Made by a program: the position numbers and the translations under genes. A stretch of DNA of 64,000 nucleotides, taken from NCBI RefSeq assembly GCF_040253635.1, contig NZ_JBEJGX010000003.1, forward strand, positions 3,596,001 to 3,660,000. Reading direction: 5' to 3'. Shown one piece after another: positions 19,356 to 28,783 of the stretch (positions are counted from its first letter, which is position 1; every line of letters begins with the position of its first letter). This stretch comes from Streptomyces sp. Edi2 (lineage in GTDB: Bacteria; Actinomycetota; Actinomycetes; Streptomycetales; Streptomycetaceae). The notes under the pieces are model-generated. The model was not told the origin of the DNA. It was given only the letters and a program-made list of their open reading frames with translations, and did not search any database.

Positions 19356-19576
19356 CGGGCCGCCGCCTTGCGCAGAACCTCGGCGAGCCGGCGGGCGGTG
19401 GCCGCGTTGCAGTTACCGAGGGCGACCAGCGAGACGCCGTAGATGCTCGCGAAGCCGGGCAGATCGACGCCGAGCGACGGCAGCGTGATGCCGTGGTGCT
19501 CCAGCGCGGTACGCAGCTCTTCGGCGCTTTCCTGTACGTCGTCGGGGTGGTCAGGGAGGGAGCGGTCGAGGGGCAC
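19352..19576 (-). CDS. small conserved protein divergent from an XRE regulator
   Basis: A 74-residue protein from a GTG with GGCGGG upstream. The C-terminal half (TLPSLGVDLPGFASIYGVSL, then GNCNAATARRLAEVLRKAA) has the regular look of a short folded domain. It is of a type often found upstream of XRE/DUF397 pairs, but I cannot name its function. It is divergent from the XRE gene at 19764. Confidence 0.65.
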   Translation of the reverse strand: MPLDRSLPDHPDDVQESAEELRTALEHHGITLPSLGVDLPGFASIYGVSLVALGNCNAATARRLAEVLRKAAAR

Positions 19577-19763
19577 GGAGCCCGCCTTTCTGTACGCATA
19601 GCAACGAACCGCTTACAGAGTGATGTGACGCGGCGTAGCGTGAAAGGGGTTTGGGCTCCCGGTCGCGGTCCGGGGAATGCGTGGTGTGACGTGGTGGAAA
19701 TGCGGGAACCGCCGGGGCCTGTCCGCAACGACTGGGAATCAGCTACACGTACGGCGGTGAACC

Positions 19764-20621
19764 GTGGCACGACGCAAGGACATTGACGGCTCGGCGGGAG
19801 TCCCCACCTTTTACGGCGCGGAGCTGCGCTACCAGAGGGAGTTGGCCGGGCTCACGCTCTCGCAACTGGTCGAGGGCAGCTTCTACGGCCCGAGCCACCT
19901 CAGCGAGATCGAGCGCGGCGAACGGCGGATGCCGATGGAGTTGGCAGAGCACGTGGACAAGGTGCTGAAGACGGACGGCTTCTTCACGCGGCGCTGCGAG
20001 GACGTGCGGAAGGCGAGGCGGACCGGCCACGCCGAATACTTCGAAGGCATTTTGGAGGCGGAGAAGCGCGCGGAGACCATCGAGGAGTGGTGTCCCACCC
20101 TCGTCCCTGGGTTGTTGCAGACCGAGCCGTACGTGCGGGCGGTGGTGCGGGCGACTCACCCGCTGGCGCTCGACAACGAGGTGGAGGTCAAGGTCAGCGC
20201 CCGCACGGCGAGGGGCCACCTCTTCGAGAGTGACCACAAGACCCCCGAGTACTGGGTGGTCCTGCCCGAGTACGTGTGGCGCTGCCCGGTCATTCCTGCG
20301 GCCGAGATGGCCGATCAGCTCGATCGCATCGCGGAGCTGGCAAGGAGGCGCCGGATCGTTCCACAGGTCCTCCCGTGGAATTGCGGACCGCACCCCCTCA
20401 TGACGGTGGGCTTGGCCAAGATCATGACCTTTGCAGACGCTCCGCCGCTTACCTACCTGGAATCGCAGTACAGCGGCGACACGATCGACGATCCGGCCCT
20501 CGTGAAGAGATACCGCAAGGCATACGATCGGCTCAGGGCCGCCGCACTCCCTCCTGAGGCGTCCCTGACCATGATCGAGGCGGCCGCAGAGGACTACCGA
20601 AGTGACAAACAAACGGATTGA
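19764..20621 (+). CDS. XRE-family regulator with DUF5753 domain (WhiJ/Scr1 type)
   Basis: A 285-residue protein. Residues 15-75 form a helix-turn-helix (GAELRYQRELAGLTLSQLVE, SHLSEIERGER). Residues about 100-275 form the DUF5753 sensor-like domain, with PTLVPGLLQTEPYVRAVV and a C-terminal strand region. In S. coelicolor such proteins (WhiJ, Scr1) pair with a small DUF397 protein and affect development or antibiotic production. The GTG at 19764 fits the family N-terminus. It overlaps its DUF397 partner by 20 nt. Confidence 0.92.
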   Translation: MARRKDIDGSAGVPTFYGAELRYQRELAGLTLSQLVEGSFYGPSHLSEIERGERRMPMELAEHVDKVLKTDGFFTRRCEDVRKARRTGHAEYFEGILEAEKRAETIEEWCPTLVPGLLQTEPYVRAVVRATHPLALDNEVEVKVSARTARGHLFESDHKTPEYWVVLPEYVWRCPVIPAAEMADQLDRIAELARRRRIVPQVLPWNCGPHPLMTVGLAKIMTFADAPPLTYLESQYSGDTIDDPALVKRYRKAYDRLRAAALPPEASLTMIEAAAEDYRSDKQTD

Positions 20622-20820
20622 CTTGAGCACCGCCGTCTGGCGCAAGAGCAGCTACACCAACGGCGACGGCGGAGACTGCGTCGAGGTAGTCGACGACCTC
20701 CCCGGCATCGTCCCCGTCCGCGACTCCAAAGACCCACACGGCCCGGCAATCGTCTTCCCGGCCACCGCCTGGTCGACCTTCGTCGCCGCCGTCAAGAGCA
20801 CCGGCCTGCCGGGCTCTTGA
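20602..20820 (+). CDS. DUF397 protein, partner of the XRE regulator
   Basis: A 72-residue small protein with the full DUF397 pattern: WRKSSYTNGDGGDCVEV, then VPVRDSKDPHGPAIVFPATA and a final hydrophobic helix. Known pairs behave like regulator plus antagonist. It starts with a GTG inside the end of the XRE gene. Confidence 0.93.
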   Translation: MTNKRIDLSTAVWRKSSYTNGDGGDCVEVVDDLPGIVPVRDSKDPHGPAIVFPATAWSTFVAAVKSTGLPGS

Positions 20821-20854
20821 GCTTCGCGGGTGCTTGAGCCGCCCGGGCTCCCGA

Positions 20855-21760
20855 TCAGAGCACCCGCGCCCCCGCCGCCGGCGCATCCGCCACCCGTACC
20901 TGGCGGCAGGTCCCCGATGCCAGCAGGGCCGCGGCCACTTCCTCCGCCGCCTGCGCGTCCTTGACCAGGAAGGCCGTGGTCGGGCCCGAGCCGGAGACCA
21001 GGGCGGCCAGGGCGCCGGCCGCGGTGCCCGCTTCCAGCGTCGCGGTCAGGGGCGGGCACAGGGACAGGGCCGCGGGCTGGAGGTCGTTGGTGAGGGTCGC
21101 GGCGAGCGCGGTGGCGTCGCCCGACTCCAGGGCGGCCAGGAGCTCGGGGGCCGCCTCCGGATCCGGTACGTCCGTGCCTGCCGTCAGACGGTCGAACTCG
21201 CCATATACGGCGGGGGTCGAGAGACCGCCGTCGGCGACCGCGAAGACCCAGTGGAAGGTGCCGCCGACGGGGAGGGGGGTCAGCAGTTCGCCGCGGCCGC
21301 GGCCCAGGGCCGCGCCGCCGACCAGGCTGAACGGTACGTCGCTGCCCAACTCGGCGCAGAGGGCGAGGAGTTCTTCGCGGGAGGAGTTCGTTGACCAGAG
21401 GGTGTCGCAGGCCAGGAGGGCCGCGGCGGCGTCCGCGCTGCCGCCGGCCATGCCGCCCGCGACGGGGATGTCCTTGGTGATGTGGAGGTGGACGTTCGGC
21501 TCGATGCCGTGGCGGGCCGCGAGGAGTTCGGCGGCGCGGGCCGCGAGGTTCGTGCGGTCCAGGGGGATCCGGTCGACGTCGTGGCCCTCGGCGGTGATCC
21601 GGAGGGTGTCGGCCGGGGTGGCGGTGACCTCGTCGTAGAGGCCGACGGCGAGGAAGACGTTCGCCAGGTCGTGAAAGCCGTCCGGGCGGGCGGCGCCCAC
21701 CGCCAGCTGGACGTTGACCTTCGCCGGCACCCGGACGGTGATCGAGGTGGTGGTCGTCAT
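20855..21760 (-). CDS. ispE: 4-diphosphocytidyl-2-C-methyl-D-erythritol kinase
   Basis: A 301-residue GHMP kinase of the MEP isoprenoid pathway. [20 protein letters not shown] gives the substrate-binding start, [17 protein letters not shown] the ATP loop and [11 protein letters not shown] the third motif. The ATG overlaps the ksgA stop (ATGA). It is the last gene of the conserved tatD-rpfB-ksgA-ispE block. Confidence 0.96.
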   Translation of the reverse strand: MTTTTSITVRVPAKVNVQLAVGAARPDGFHDLANVFLAVGLYDEVTATPADTLRITAEGHDVDRIPLDRTNLAARAAELLAARHGIEPNVHLHITKDIPVAGGMAGGSADAAAALLACDTLWSTNSSREELLALCAELGSDVPFSLVGGAALGRGRGELLTPLPVGGTFHWVFAVADGGLSTPAVYGEFDRLTAGTDVPDPEAAPELLAALESGDATALAATLTNDLQPAALSLCPPLTATLEAGTAAGALAALVSGSGPTTAFLVKDAQAAEEVAAALLASGTCRQVRVADAPAAGARVL

Positions 21761-22749
21761 GTCTGCTCTCCCCCGGATTCCTGCTCTGCCCCTGATGCTT
21801 GCTCGCCCCGTGCTGACGCCTGCTCTCCCCGTACTGGCGCCCGCTCTCCCCGTGACTGCCGGATGCCTGGCGCCCCGCCCGGTCCCTTGTGCTCGGCGAT
21901 CCGCGCGAACTCCTCGACGGTCAGCGCCTCGCCGCGGGCCTGCGGCGAGACACCAGCGGCGACCAGTGCGGCCTCCGCGGCGGCGGCCGACCCGGCCCAG
22001 CCGGACAGCGCGGCCCGCAGCGTCTTGCGGCGCTGGGCGAAGGCGGCGTCGACGACGGCGAAGACCTCGTCACGGGAAGCGGTCGTCTCGATCGGCTTGG
22101 TGCGGCGCACCAGGGAGACCAGGCCGGAGTCGACGTTGGGCGCGGGCCAGAAGACGTTGCGGCCGATGGCGCCGGCCCGCTTGACCTCGGCGTACCAGTT
22201 GGCCTTCACCGACGGCACGCCGTAGACCTTGTTGCCGGGGCGGGCGGCGAGGCGGTCGGCGACCTCGGACTGCACCATGACCAGGGTGCGGTCGATGGTG
22301 GGGAAGGCCGCGAGCATGTGCAGCAGCACCGGCACGGCGACGTTGTAGGGGAGGTTGGCGACCAGCGCGGTGGGCGCGGGTCCCGGCAGCTCGGTGACGT
22401 GCATGGCGTCGCTGTGCACCAGCGCGAAGCGGTCGGCGCGCTCGGGCATCCGGGCCGCGACGGTGGAGGGCAGCGCGGCCGCCAGCACCTCGTCGATCTC
22501 GACGGCGATGACCCGGTCGGCGGCCTCCAGCAGCCCCAGGGTCAGCGAGCCCAGGCCCGGGCCGATCTCGACAACGACATCGTCGGCCCCGACCTCGGCG
22601 GTCCGCACGATCCGGCGGACGGTGTTGGCGTCGATGACGAAGTTCTGGCCGCGCTGCTTGGTGGGCCGGACGCCCAGCGCGGCGGCCAGCTCGCGGATGT
22701 CGGCGGCGCCCAGGAGGGGGCCGGAATCGTCGGTGGTGCTCTTGGTCAT
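21757..22749 (-). CDS. ksgA: 16S rRNA dimethyladenosine transferase
   Basis: A 330-residue SAM-dependent enzyme (RsmA/KsgA) that dimethylates the two adenosines in helix 45 of 16S r[27 protein letters not shown] (SAM loop) and [14 protein letters not shown] (the NLPY catalytic motif) are all present. The ATG at 22749 gives the usual N-terminus; upstream extensions are not family-like. The last ~35 residues are repeats of RGEQAS type and lie outside the known fold, probably made by short DNA repeats. Confidence 0.95.
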   Translation of the reverse strand: MTKSTTDDSGPLLGAADIRELAAALGVRPTKQRGQNFVIDANTVRRIVRTAEVGADDVVVEIGPGLGSLTLGLLEAADRVIAVEIDEVLAAALPSTVAARMPERADRFALVHSDAMHVTELPGPAPTALVANLPYNVAVPVLLHMLAAFPTIDRTLVMVQSEVADRLAARPGNKVYGVPSVKANWYAEVKRAGAIGRNVFWPAPNVDSGLVSLVRRTKPIETTASRDEVFAVVDAAFAQRRKTLRAALSGWAGSAAAAEAALVAAGVSPQARGEALTVEEFARIAEHKGPGGAPGIRQSRGERAPVRGEQASARGEQASGAEQESGGEQT

Positions 22750-22771
22750 GCCAAAGCCTCGCTGCGCTCGT

Positions 22772-23938
22772 TCACCCGTGAAGCTTACGGCCGCAGACCG
22801 GCCACGGGCTCGCCCCCCTTCTGATGTAGAGCTTCTTGGCCCGGAAGGTCTGTTCCCGGGGGGAGGCGTCCTGCGGGCGCCCGTGGCCGCCGAGGGCTCG
22901 CCAGGTGGGTGCGTCGAACTGGTAGAGCCCGCCGTAGGTGCCCGAGGCGTCGACGGCGTGCGGCCGCCCGCCCGTCTCACACTGGGCCAGCGCATGCCAG
23001 GCGAGGTGGTCGGCGCCGCGCACGGAGGCCGGCAGCACCATGGTGCCGAGGTGCACGATCTGCGGACGGGGCGCGTGCACGACCTTGCTGTGCAGCCGCT
23101 TCGGCTTCTGCCGGACGCCGTTGACGGTGCGCACCCGGTAGGTGACCCGCCGCACCCCGGGCCGCCCCTGCTGGACGACCGACTGGACGCCGCGGGCCAG
23201 ATACGGGTCGGCGCGCAGGATCGTACGGAAGGGCAGACGCTCCTCGCGGACCTCCTTGGAGCCGGTGATCCGCATTACGGAGATGGTCTGGCCGTCGCGC
23301 GGGAAGCTCTCCGGCGGCGCCGAGGTGGTGTCCTGGTCGCGCAGCGCGAGGCCGGCCTCGGCCAGCGCCTCGCGGACGGTGGCGGCGTTGGTGCGCACCC
23401 GGTGTTCCCGGCCGTCGGCGACGATGACCAGCGAGCGTTCGGTGCGGACCGCGAGCTCCATGCCGTGCTGCTCGATGCGCCGGGAGCGGTCCGCGGACAG
23501 CACGGCGCCCTCGGCCCGCACGCCGAGCTGGTGGAGCGCGCCGGCGACGGTATCCGCGGTGGTCCACACCTGGCGGCGCTGCCCGTCGATGGTCAGGACG
23601 ACCGGGCGGCCGTGCCGGACGACGATCTCGTCACCGCTGCTGAGTCCGGTGCCGGGGGCGGGCGCGACGAGGTCGTGGGCGCCGATGTCGAGATGCTCGG
23701 CGGCGAGCAGATCACCGACGTCGCCGGCGAAGGTGTGCAGCGAGCGCGGGATGCCGTCGACGGTGAGCCGGACCGCCTTGTCGTGGACGACGAAGGCGGT
23801 GGTGCCACCGGCGAGGAAGACGACGACCAGCGCCTGCGGCAGCAGCCTGCGCAGCGCGTCGGGGCCCTCGGCGCGGCGTCTACGACGGCCGCGCGCGGCG
23901 CGGTGGCTGCTCTGCGAATGACTCACGGCGCGCTCCAC
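22772..23938 (-). CDS. rpfB: resuscitation-promoting factor, RpfB type
   Basis: A 388-residue cell-surface peptidoglycan-cleaving protein. It has a basic N-terminus and one membrane anchor ([18 protein letters not shown]), then three DUF348 repeats, a G5 domain (about 225-300, around [20 protein letters not shown]) and a C-terminal Rpf lysozyme-like domain with the catalytic Glu in [11 protein letters not shown]. Rpf proteins help wake dormant cells and spores. The GTG start could also be the in-frame GTG four codons on. It lies 22 nt upstream of ksgA in the classical actinobacterial order. Confidence 0.94.
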   Translation of the reverse strand: MERAVSHSQSSHRAARGRRRRRAEGPDALRRLLPQALVVVFLAGGTTAFVVHDKAVRLTVDGIPRSLHTFAGDVGDLLAAEHLDIGAHDLVAPAPGTGLSSGDEIVVRHGRPVVLTIDGQRRQVWTTADTVAGALHQLGVRAEGAVLSADRSRRIEQHGMELAVRTERSLVIVADGREHRVRTNAATVREALAEAGLALRDQDTTSAPPESFPRDGQTISVMRITGSKEVREERLPFRTILRADPYLARGVQSVVQQGRPGVRRVTYRVRTVNGVRQKPKRLHSKVVHAPRPQIVHLGTMVLPASVRGADHLAWHALAQCETGGRPHAVDASGTYGGLYQFDAPTWRALGGHGRPQDASPREQTFRAKKLYIRRGASPWPVCGRKLHG

Positions 23939-23940
23939 AT

Positions 23941-24200
23941 GCCACGGGATGCGGTTGACGGCCGGAATGTAGCGGAGTGTGGGTGACTCTCCAAAGTCGA
24001 CCCGTTACGGAAAGTGTCCATCTGGAGGTGCGGCGCAGGTCTCCGGTGGTGCCGGAGGGCCGTCGGCGGGCGGTCGGAAGGACGCCGCGGGCCGGGCGGA
24101 AACCCCTCGGCGGCCGGCGGAATGCGGTGGCGTCCGTTCAGCATCCGAAGGCACGCGGGGGTGCCTCCGGATGCGTGTGGTCAGTGCCTGAAGGCCCCTG
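23941..24200. promoter_or_regulatory. rpfB promoter region
   Basis: 260 nt between rpfB and tatD without a gene. On the minus strand TTGGAG and TACATT stand 17 nt apart, a plausible vegetative promoter ending about 35 nt before rpfB. I saw no riboswitch-like fold. Confidence 0.4.
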
Positions 24201-25106
24201 TCAGTACCCGAAGGCGCGGGCCGTGTTCGCGGCGACGGCGGTGGCCAGTGCGTCCTCGGTCATGGCTTTGACCTCTGCCATCGCCCGCAGCGTGACCGGA
24301 ATGAGGTACGGGGCGTTGGCTCGTCCGCGGTAGGGGGCGGGGGTCAGGAAAGGGGCGTCGGTCTCGACGAGGACCAGCTCCGGCGGGGCGACGGCGAGGG
24401 CGTCGCGCAGCGGCTGGGCGTTCTTGAAGGTGACGTTGCCGGCGAAGGACATGAAGTAGCCGGCCGCGGCGCAGACCTCGGCCATCTCGGCGTCACCGGA
24501 GTAGCAGTGGAAGACGACCCGTTCGGGGGCACCCTCCTCGCGCAGGATGCGCAGCACGTCGTCGTGCGCCTCGCGGTCGTGGATGACCAGGGCCTTGTCG
24601 TGGCGCTTGGCGATCTCGATGTGCGCGCGGAAGGACCGCTCCTGGGCTGCCATGCCCTCGGGCCCCGTACGGAAGTAGTCCAGGCCGGTCTCGCCGACGC
24701 CGCGGACCTGCGACAGGGCGGCCAGTTCGTCGATCCCGGCGAGCGCGGTGTCCAGCGCGGCGTCGCCGCCCGCTTCCCTGGCACCCTGCCGCGACCAGCC
24801 TCCCCCAGCCCCGGGGGGCTGGGAGGTGCCCCCAGGATCACCCAGCACGATCCGCGGCGCCTCGTTGGGGTGCAGCGCGACGGTGGCGTGCACGCTGTCG
24901 TGCGCGGCCGCGGTGTCGGCGGCCCAGCGCGAACCGGCCAGGTCGCAGCCCACCTGGACGACGGTGGTGACGCCGACGGAGGCGGCCTTGGCCAGCGCCT
25001 CCTCCACGGAGCCGTCCTGCATGTCCAGGTGGGTGTGCGAATCCGCGACCGCCACCCGAAGGGGTTCGGGCAGCGGCGGCGGGGTGTTCTTGTCCTGCGG
25101 TGCCAT
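24201..25106 (-). CDS. TatD-family metal-dependent hydrolase
   Basis: A 301-residue TIM-barrel nuclease-type hydrolase. The metal ligands are in VADSHTHLDM, the conserved Glu in GETGLDYFR, and His and Asp in VIHDREAHDD, VFHCYSGD and VETDAPFLTP. TatD enzymes have 3'-5' DNase activity. About 11 residues (GGTSQPPGAGG) between the second strand and GWSRQGARE come from an inserted palindromic DNA element, in frame. It is first in the tatD-rpfB-ksgA-ispE block. Confidence 0.93.
   Translation of the reverse strand: MAPQDKNTPPPLPEPLRVAVADSHTHLDMQDGSVEEALAKAASVGVTTVVQVGCDLAGSRWAADTAAAHDSVHATVALHPNEAPRIVLGDPGGTSQPPGAGGGWSRQGAREAGGDAALDTALAGIDELAALSQVRGVGETGLDYFRTGPEGMAAQERSFRAHIEIAKRHDKALVIHDREAHDDVLRILREEGAPERVVFHCYSGDAEMAEVCAAAGYFMSFAGNVTFKNAQPLRDALAVAPPELVLVETDAPFLTPAPYRGRANAPYLIPVTLRAMAEVKAMTEDALATAVAANTARAFGY
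24796..24836. repeat. palindromic repeat inserted in the tatD-like gene
   Basis: CCAGCCCC (24805-24812) and GGGGCTGG (24815-24822) form a tight hairpin, and the flanks CCTCCC and GGGAGG extend it with two bulged bases. The element adds about 11 codons to a surface loop without breaking the frame. GC-rich palindromes of this look are scattered in Streptomyces genomes. Confidence 0.6.
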
Positions 25107-25139
25107 GGCCGCGATCCTACGAGGGCCGCGGCACGGGCC

Positions 25140-25604
25140 TCACTTGCGGTGGTGCTGGAAGGGGTGCAGCAGGTCGGAGAGGTGCCAGTGGTGGCGTCCG
25201 GGGTCCTCGGCGGTGCTGCCGGCGTGGTCCGGGACGGCCCCGGAGGGTGCCGGTGCCGGTGCCTTCTTCCGCTCGCTGCCGTGCTGGCGCTGGTGCATGC
25301 TCGCGATCGCGTCGGAGACCATCGATACCTGGCCGGAGCGCATGATGCGTACGACGTTGCTGCCGCAGTTCAGGCAGGTGGGGCAGGTCAACGGGGACGG
25401 GACCCGCTCGCCGTCCGCGTAGTAGACGACATGTGTCTCGCCCTTGCCGTCGACCTGGTGGACTATCTCGTACGCCTGCTCCCAGCCGTGCCCGCACCTC
25501 ATGCAGGCGAAGGAATAGGCCTCGTGCGCGGCGGCGTCCGGACGGGCGGCGGGGTGGTCTCCGCCGGTGGTCGAAACGCCGGTGGTCTTCGCGATCTCGC
25601 TCAT
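25140..25604 (-). CDS. zinc-ribbon-like conserved protein
   Basis: A 154-residue protein with two Cys pairs, FACMRCGHGW and CPTCLNCGSN, about 45 residues apart, which should hold one zinc ion. The C-terminus is His-rich (HHWHLSDLLHPFQHH). The ATG at 25604 has GAGGAG 7 nt upstream. It lies alone between rsmI and tatD. The function is unknown; nucleic-acid or protein binding is possible. Confidence 0.8.
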   Translation of the reverse strand: MSEIAKTTGVSTTGGDHPAARPDAAAHEAYSFACMRCGHGWEQAYEIVHQVDGKGETHVVYYADGERVPSPLTCPTCLNCGSNVVRIMRSGQVSMVSDAIASMHQRQHGSERKKAPAPAPSGAVPDHAGSTAEDPGRHHWHLSDLLHPFQHHRK

Positions 25605-25861
25605 GTGCGCGCTCCTCTTGTCCGCTGGACAAGGTCTTCGGGAACCGTTCGTCCCTCGTCCAGTGGACGCCTTCGGCGCGCACAATGCAGCCCTTGGCCG
25701 AGGCTATTGGCCCAGATTTGGCCGACGGTAGGAAAATCACCTCAACGCGCCGACCTGCGCTTTACCTTTCCGGTCAGCCGTTTACCTTCTGATGAGTCGC
25801 TTTTCGCCCGGGGCCGCGCATCAATTCTTCGCGGGGTTCCTCGCGGGGTGCTCCCCGAGCT
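25605..25861. other. spacer between rsmI and the zinc-ribbon gene
   Basis: About 257 nt without a supported gene. The left half should hold the promoter of the zinc-ribbon gene on the minus strand. I see no strong dyad. Confidence 0.4.
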
Positions 25862-26767
25862 TTACGCCGGGCCCTTCTCCGGGCCCTTCGCTGAGCCCTT
25901 CTCCGCGTTTTTCTCCGCGCTCTTCTCCGCGTTCTTCGCCGCGACCACCGCGTCGAAGACCTCCCGCTTGGGCAGCCCGGCGTCCGCGGCGACCGCGGCG
26001 ATGGCCTCCTTGCGGCGCTCGCCGGCCTCCTCGCGGACCCGCACCCGGCGCACCAGCTCGTCGGCGTCCAGCTCCTGCGGCCCGCTCTCCGGGGCGCCCT
26101 CGACGACGATGGTGATCTCGCCGCGCACCCCCTCGGCCGCCCAGGGCGCCAGGTCGCCCAGCGGCCCGCGCTTGACCTCCTCGTACGTCTTGGTCAGCTC
26201 ACGGCACACCGCCGCGCGCCGGTCGGCGCCGAAGATCTCGGCCATCGCGACGAGGGTGTCGTCCAGGCGGTGCGGCGCCTCGAAGTAGACGAGGGTGCGG
26301 CGCTCGCCTTCGACCTCGCGCAGCCGGGAGCGCCGCTCGCCGCCCTTGCGGGGCAGGAAGCCCTCGAAGCAGAAGCGGTCCACCGGCAGGCCGGAGACGG
26401 CGAGTGCGGTGAGTACCGCGCTGGGGCCCGGTACGGCGGTGACCTTGATGTCCCGCTCGACCGCCGCGGCGACCAGCCGGTAGCCGGGGTCGGAGACGGA
26501 GGGCATGCCGGCGTCGGTGACCAGGAGCACCCGTGCCCCGCCGGCCAGCGCATCGGCCAGCTCGGGCGTCCTGGCCGCCTCGTTGCCCTCGAAGTACGAG
26601 ACGATCCGCCCGGTGGGCTGGACGTCGAGCGCCTGGGTCAGCCGGCGCAGCCGCCGGGTGTCCTCGGCGGCGATCACATCGGCGGCGGCCAGCTCGGTGG
26701 CGAGCCGCGGCGGCGCGTCCGCGATCTCCCCGATGGGCGTCCCTGCAAGTACCAGCGTTCCAGTCAC
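25862..26767 (-). CDS. rsmI: 16S rRNA 2'-O-ribose C1402 methyltransferase
   Basis: A 301-residue tetrapyrrole-methylase-fold enzyme that methylates C1402 in the ribosomal decoding centre. VLAGTPIGEIADAP, VIAAEDTRRLRRL and LLVTDAGMPSVSDPGY are RsmI hallmarks. The GTG at 26767 has GGAGG 8 nt upstream and gives the normal N-terminus. The last 20 residues are a Lys/Glu/Ala repeat tail (SAEKNAEKGSAKGPEKG) that is not part of the fold. Confidence 0.95.
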   Translation of the reverse strand: MTGTLVLAGTPIGEIADAPPRLATELAAADVIAAEDTRRLRRLTQALDVQPTGRIVSYFEGNEAARTPELADALAGGARVLLVTDAGMPSVSDPGYRLVAAAVERDIKVTAVPGPSAVLTALAVSGLPVDRFCFEGFLPRKGGERRSRLREVEGERRTLVYFEAPHRLDDTLVAMAEIFGADRRAAVCRELTKTYEEVKRGPLGDLAPWAAEGVRGEITIVVEGAPESGPQELDADELVRRVRVREEAGERRKEAIAAVAADAGLPKREVFDAVVAAKNAEKSAEKNAEKGSAKGPEKGPA

Positions 26768-26851
26768 CGTCCCATCCTCCCAGGAGGCCGCCGCGCCCCG
26801 ATCCGTCGGTGTCCCCCGGTGGCGTCCCCACCGGTCCACAGGCCACTTCCC

Positions 26852-26857
26852 TACGAT
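26852..26857 (+). promoter_or_regulatory. -10-like box for a leaderless transcript
   Basis: TACGAT ends 7 nt before the GTG at 26865. The same bases also contain an in-frame ATG (26856), so start choice depends on where transcription begins. Confidence 0.45.
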
Positions 26858-26864
26858 GGGCCGG

Positions 26865-28595
26865 GTGACGAGTGACACCACCGCGACCGACGCCACCGCG
26901 CAGCATGCCCCGGAGCCGGCCGAAGCGCCCCCCGTGTGGCAGCGGCGGCTGCGCCGCTTCGGGTACCCCGTCCGCGCGCAGGGCGATGTCCGCGCGCGGC
27001 TGGTGCCCGCCTTCCCCGAGCCGAGCGGTCGCCTGTGGGCGGTGTTCGGTGTGGGCCCGGCGGCCGCGGCCCGGCTGGCACGGTGGTCCGGCTGGGCCGG
27101 TCCGCTGCTGGTGACGCTGTTCGCGGGGGTGCTGCGGTTCTGGAACCTGGGCAGCCCGCGGAAGGTGATATTCGACGAGACGTACTACCCCAAGGACGCC
27201 TGGTCGCTGCTGCAGTACGGCTACGAGGGCACCTGGGCCAAGAACGCCAATGACGCGCTGGTCAGCCATGCGCCGCAGATCCTGCTCTCGCCCGAGCACT
27301 CGTACGTCGTCCACCCGCCGATGGGCAAGTGGCTGATCGCGCTCGGCGAGTGGGCGTACGGGATGAACCCCTTCGGCTGGCGGTTCACGGTGGCGCTGCT
27401 CGGCACCCTCTCGGTGCTGCTGCTGTGCCGTATCGGCCGCCGGCTGATGCGGTCGACGGCGCTGGGCTGTCTAGCGGGCGCCCTGCTGGCGGTGGACGGT
27501 CTGCACTTCGTGATGAGCCGGACCGCGCTGCTGGACCTGATCGTGATGTTCTGGGTGGTGGCCGCGTTCGGCTGTCTGCTGGTGGACCGGGACCGTACCC
27601 GGGCCCGGCTGGCGGCGGCGCTGCCGCTCGACTCCGCCGGAGTGGCGCACCCGGACGGGGAGGTCGGCGACCGGCTGCGGCTGGGGTGGCGGCCGTGGCG
27701 GCTGGCGGCCGGGCTGTGTCTGGGCCTGTCCGCCGCGACGAAGTGGAACGGCCTCTACTACCTTGCGGCCTTCGCCCTGATGTCGGTGCTGTGGGATGTC
27801 GCGGCCCGCCGTACGGCAGGCGCCCGGCGGCCGTTCCGCTCGACGGTCCGGCGCGACGTCCTGCCCGCTTTCGGGTCCACCGTCGTCGTCGCCCTCGCCA
27901 CCTATCTCGCGTCGTGGTCGGGCTGGATCGCCACCAAGGGCGGCTACTACCGCGACTGGGCGACCACGCCGGACGGCCGGGCGGGCGGCTGGACCTGGCT
28001 GCCGGACTGGCTGCGCAGCCTGTGGCACTACCAGACCGAGGTCTACGCCTTCCACACCGGACTGACCACCCCGCACACCTATCAGTCCAACCCGTGGAGC
28101 TGGCTGGTCCTGGGCCGACCGGTCTCGTACTTCTACGAGGACCCCAAGGCGGGACAGGACGGCTGCACGGCGGCCGAGGGCTGCGCCCGCGAGGTGCTGG
28201 CGCTGGGCACCCCGCTGCTGTGGTGGGCGGCCTGCTTCGCGCTGCTCTATGTCCTCTACCGCTGGCTGTTCCGGCGGGACTGGCGGGCCGGGGCGATCGC
28301 CTGCGGGGTCGCGGCCGGCTATCTGCCGTGGTTCCTCTACCAGCAGCGGACCATCTTCCTCTTCTATGCGGTGGTGTTCGTCCCGTTCCTGTGTCTGGCG
28401 CTGGCGATGATGACCGGCGCGCTCATCGGACCGCCGGGGTCAACCGAGCGGCGCCGCACGATCGGTGCGGTCGGTGCCGGTGTCCTGGTTCTGCTGATCG
28501 TGTGGAATTTCATCTACTTCTATCCCCTGTATACGGGTATGCCCATTCCCAAGTCGGCCTGGCACCACCGGATGTGGTTCGACACCTGGGTGTAG
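26865..28595 (+). CDS. pmt: protein O-mannosyltransferase
   Basis: A 576-residue membrane glycosyltransferase (GT39) that moves mannose from polyprenyl-phosphate mannose to secreted proteins. VIFDETYYPKDAWSL in the first extracytoplasmic loop holds the catalytic Asp-Glu pair. About ten hydrophobic helices follow, with the conserved SAATKWNGLYYL. The GTG at 26865 sits 7 nt after a TACGAT box; ATG 26856 is the alternative and adds three residues. It is divergent from rsmI. Confidence 0.93.
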   Translation: MTSDTTATDATAQHAPEPAEAPPVWQRRLRRFGYPVRAQGDVRARLVPAFPEPSGRLWAVFGVGPAAAARLARWSGWAGPLLVTLFAGVLRFWNLGSPRKVIFDETYYPKDAWSLLQYGYEGTWAKNANDALVSHAPQILLSPEHSYVVHPPMGKWLIALGEWAYGMNPFGWRFTVALLGTLSVLLLCRIGRRLMRSTALGCLAGALLAVDGLHFVMSRTALLDLIVMFWVVAAFGCLLVDRDRTRARLAAALPLDSAGVAHPDGEVGDRLRLGWRPWRLAAGLCLGLSAATKWNGLYYLAAFALMSVLWDVAARRTAGARRPFRSTVRRDVLPAFGSTVVVALATYLASWSGWIATKGGYYRDWATTPDGRAGGWTWLPDWLRSLWHYQTEVYAFHTGLTTPHTYQSNPWSWLVLGRPVSYFYEDPKAGQDGCTAAEGCAREVLALGTPLLWWAACFALLYVLYRWLFRRDWRAGAIACGVAAGYLPWFLYQQRTIFLFYAVVFVPFLCLALAMMTGALIGPPGSTERRRTIGAVGAGVLVLLIVWNFIYFYPLYTGMPIPKSAWHHRMWFDTWV

Positions 28596-28783
28596 CCGTC
28601 CGGCGCGGTGCGGCCGACCGGAGGCGGCCCGGCGGGAGTTCGACAACTCTGTAACAGGTGTACAACAGCGCGTCACCGGACCGTGCCCTGATCGAGACTC
28701 ACCACGTCCCCGTGTCCCTTAGAGTGCGGTGCACGTTCTTGTGTGCGTATTCAAGGACGAGGCTCTGGGAGGGATTCAGCGGC

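Noticed and set aside
23941..24200. c-di-AMP riboswitch before rpfB
   Set aside because: Such switches precede some other rpf genes, but I could not see the conserved motif here.
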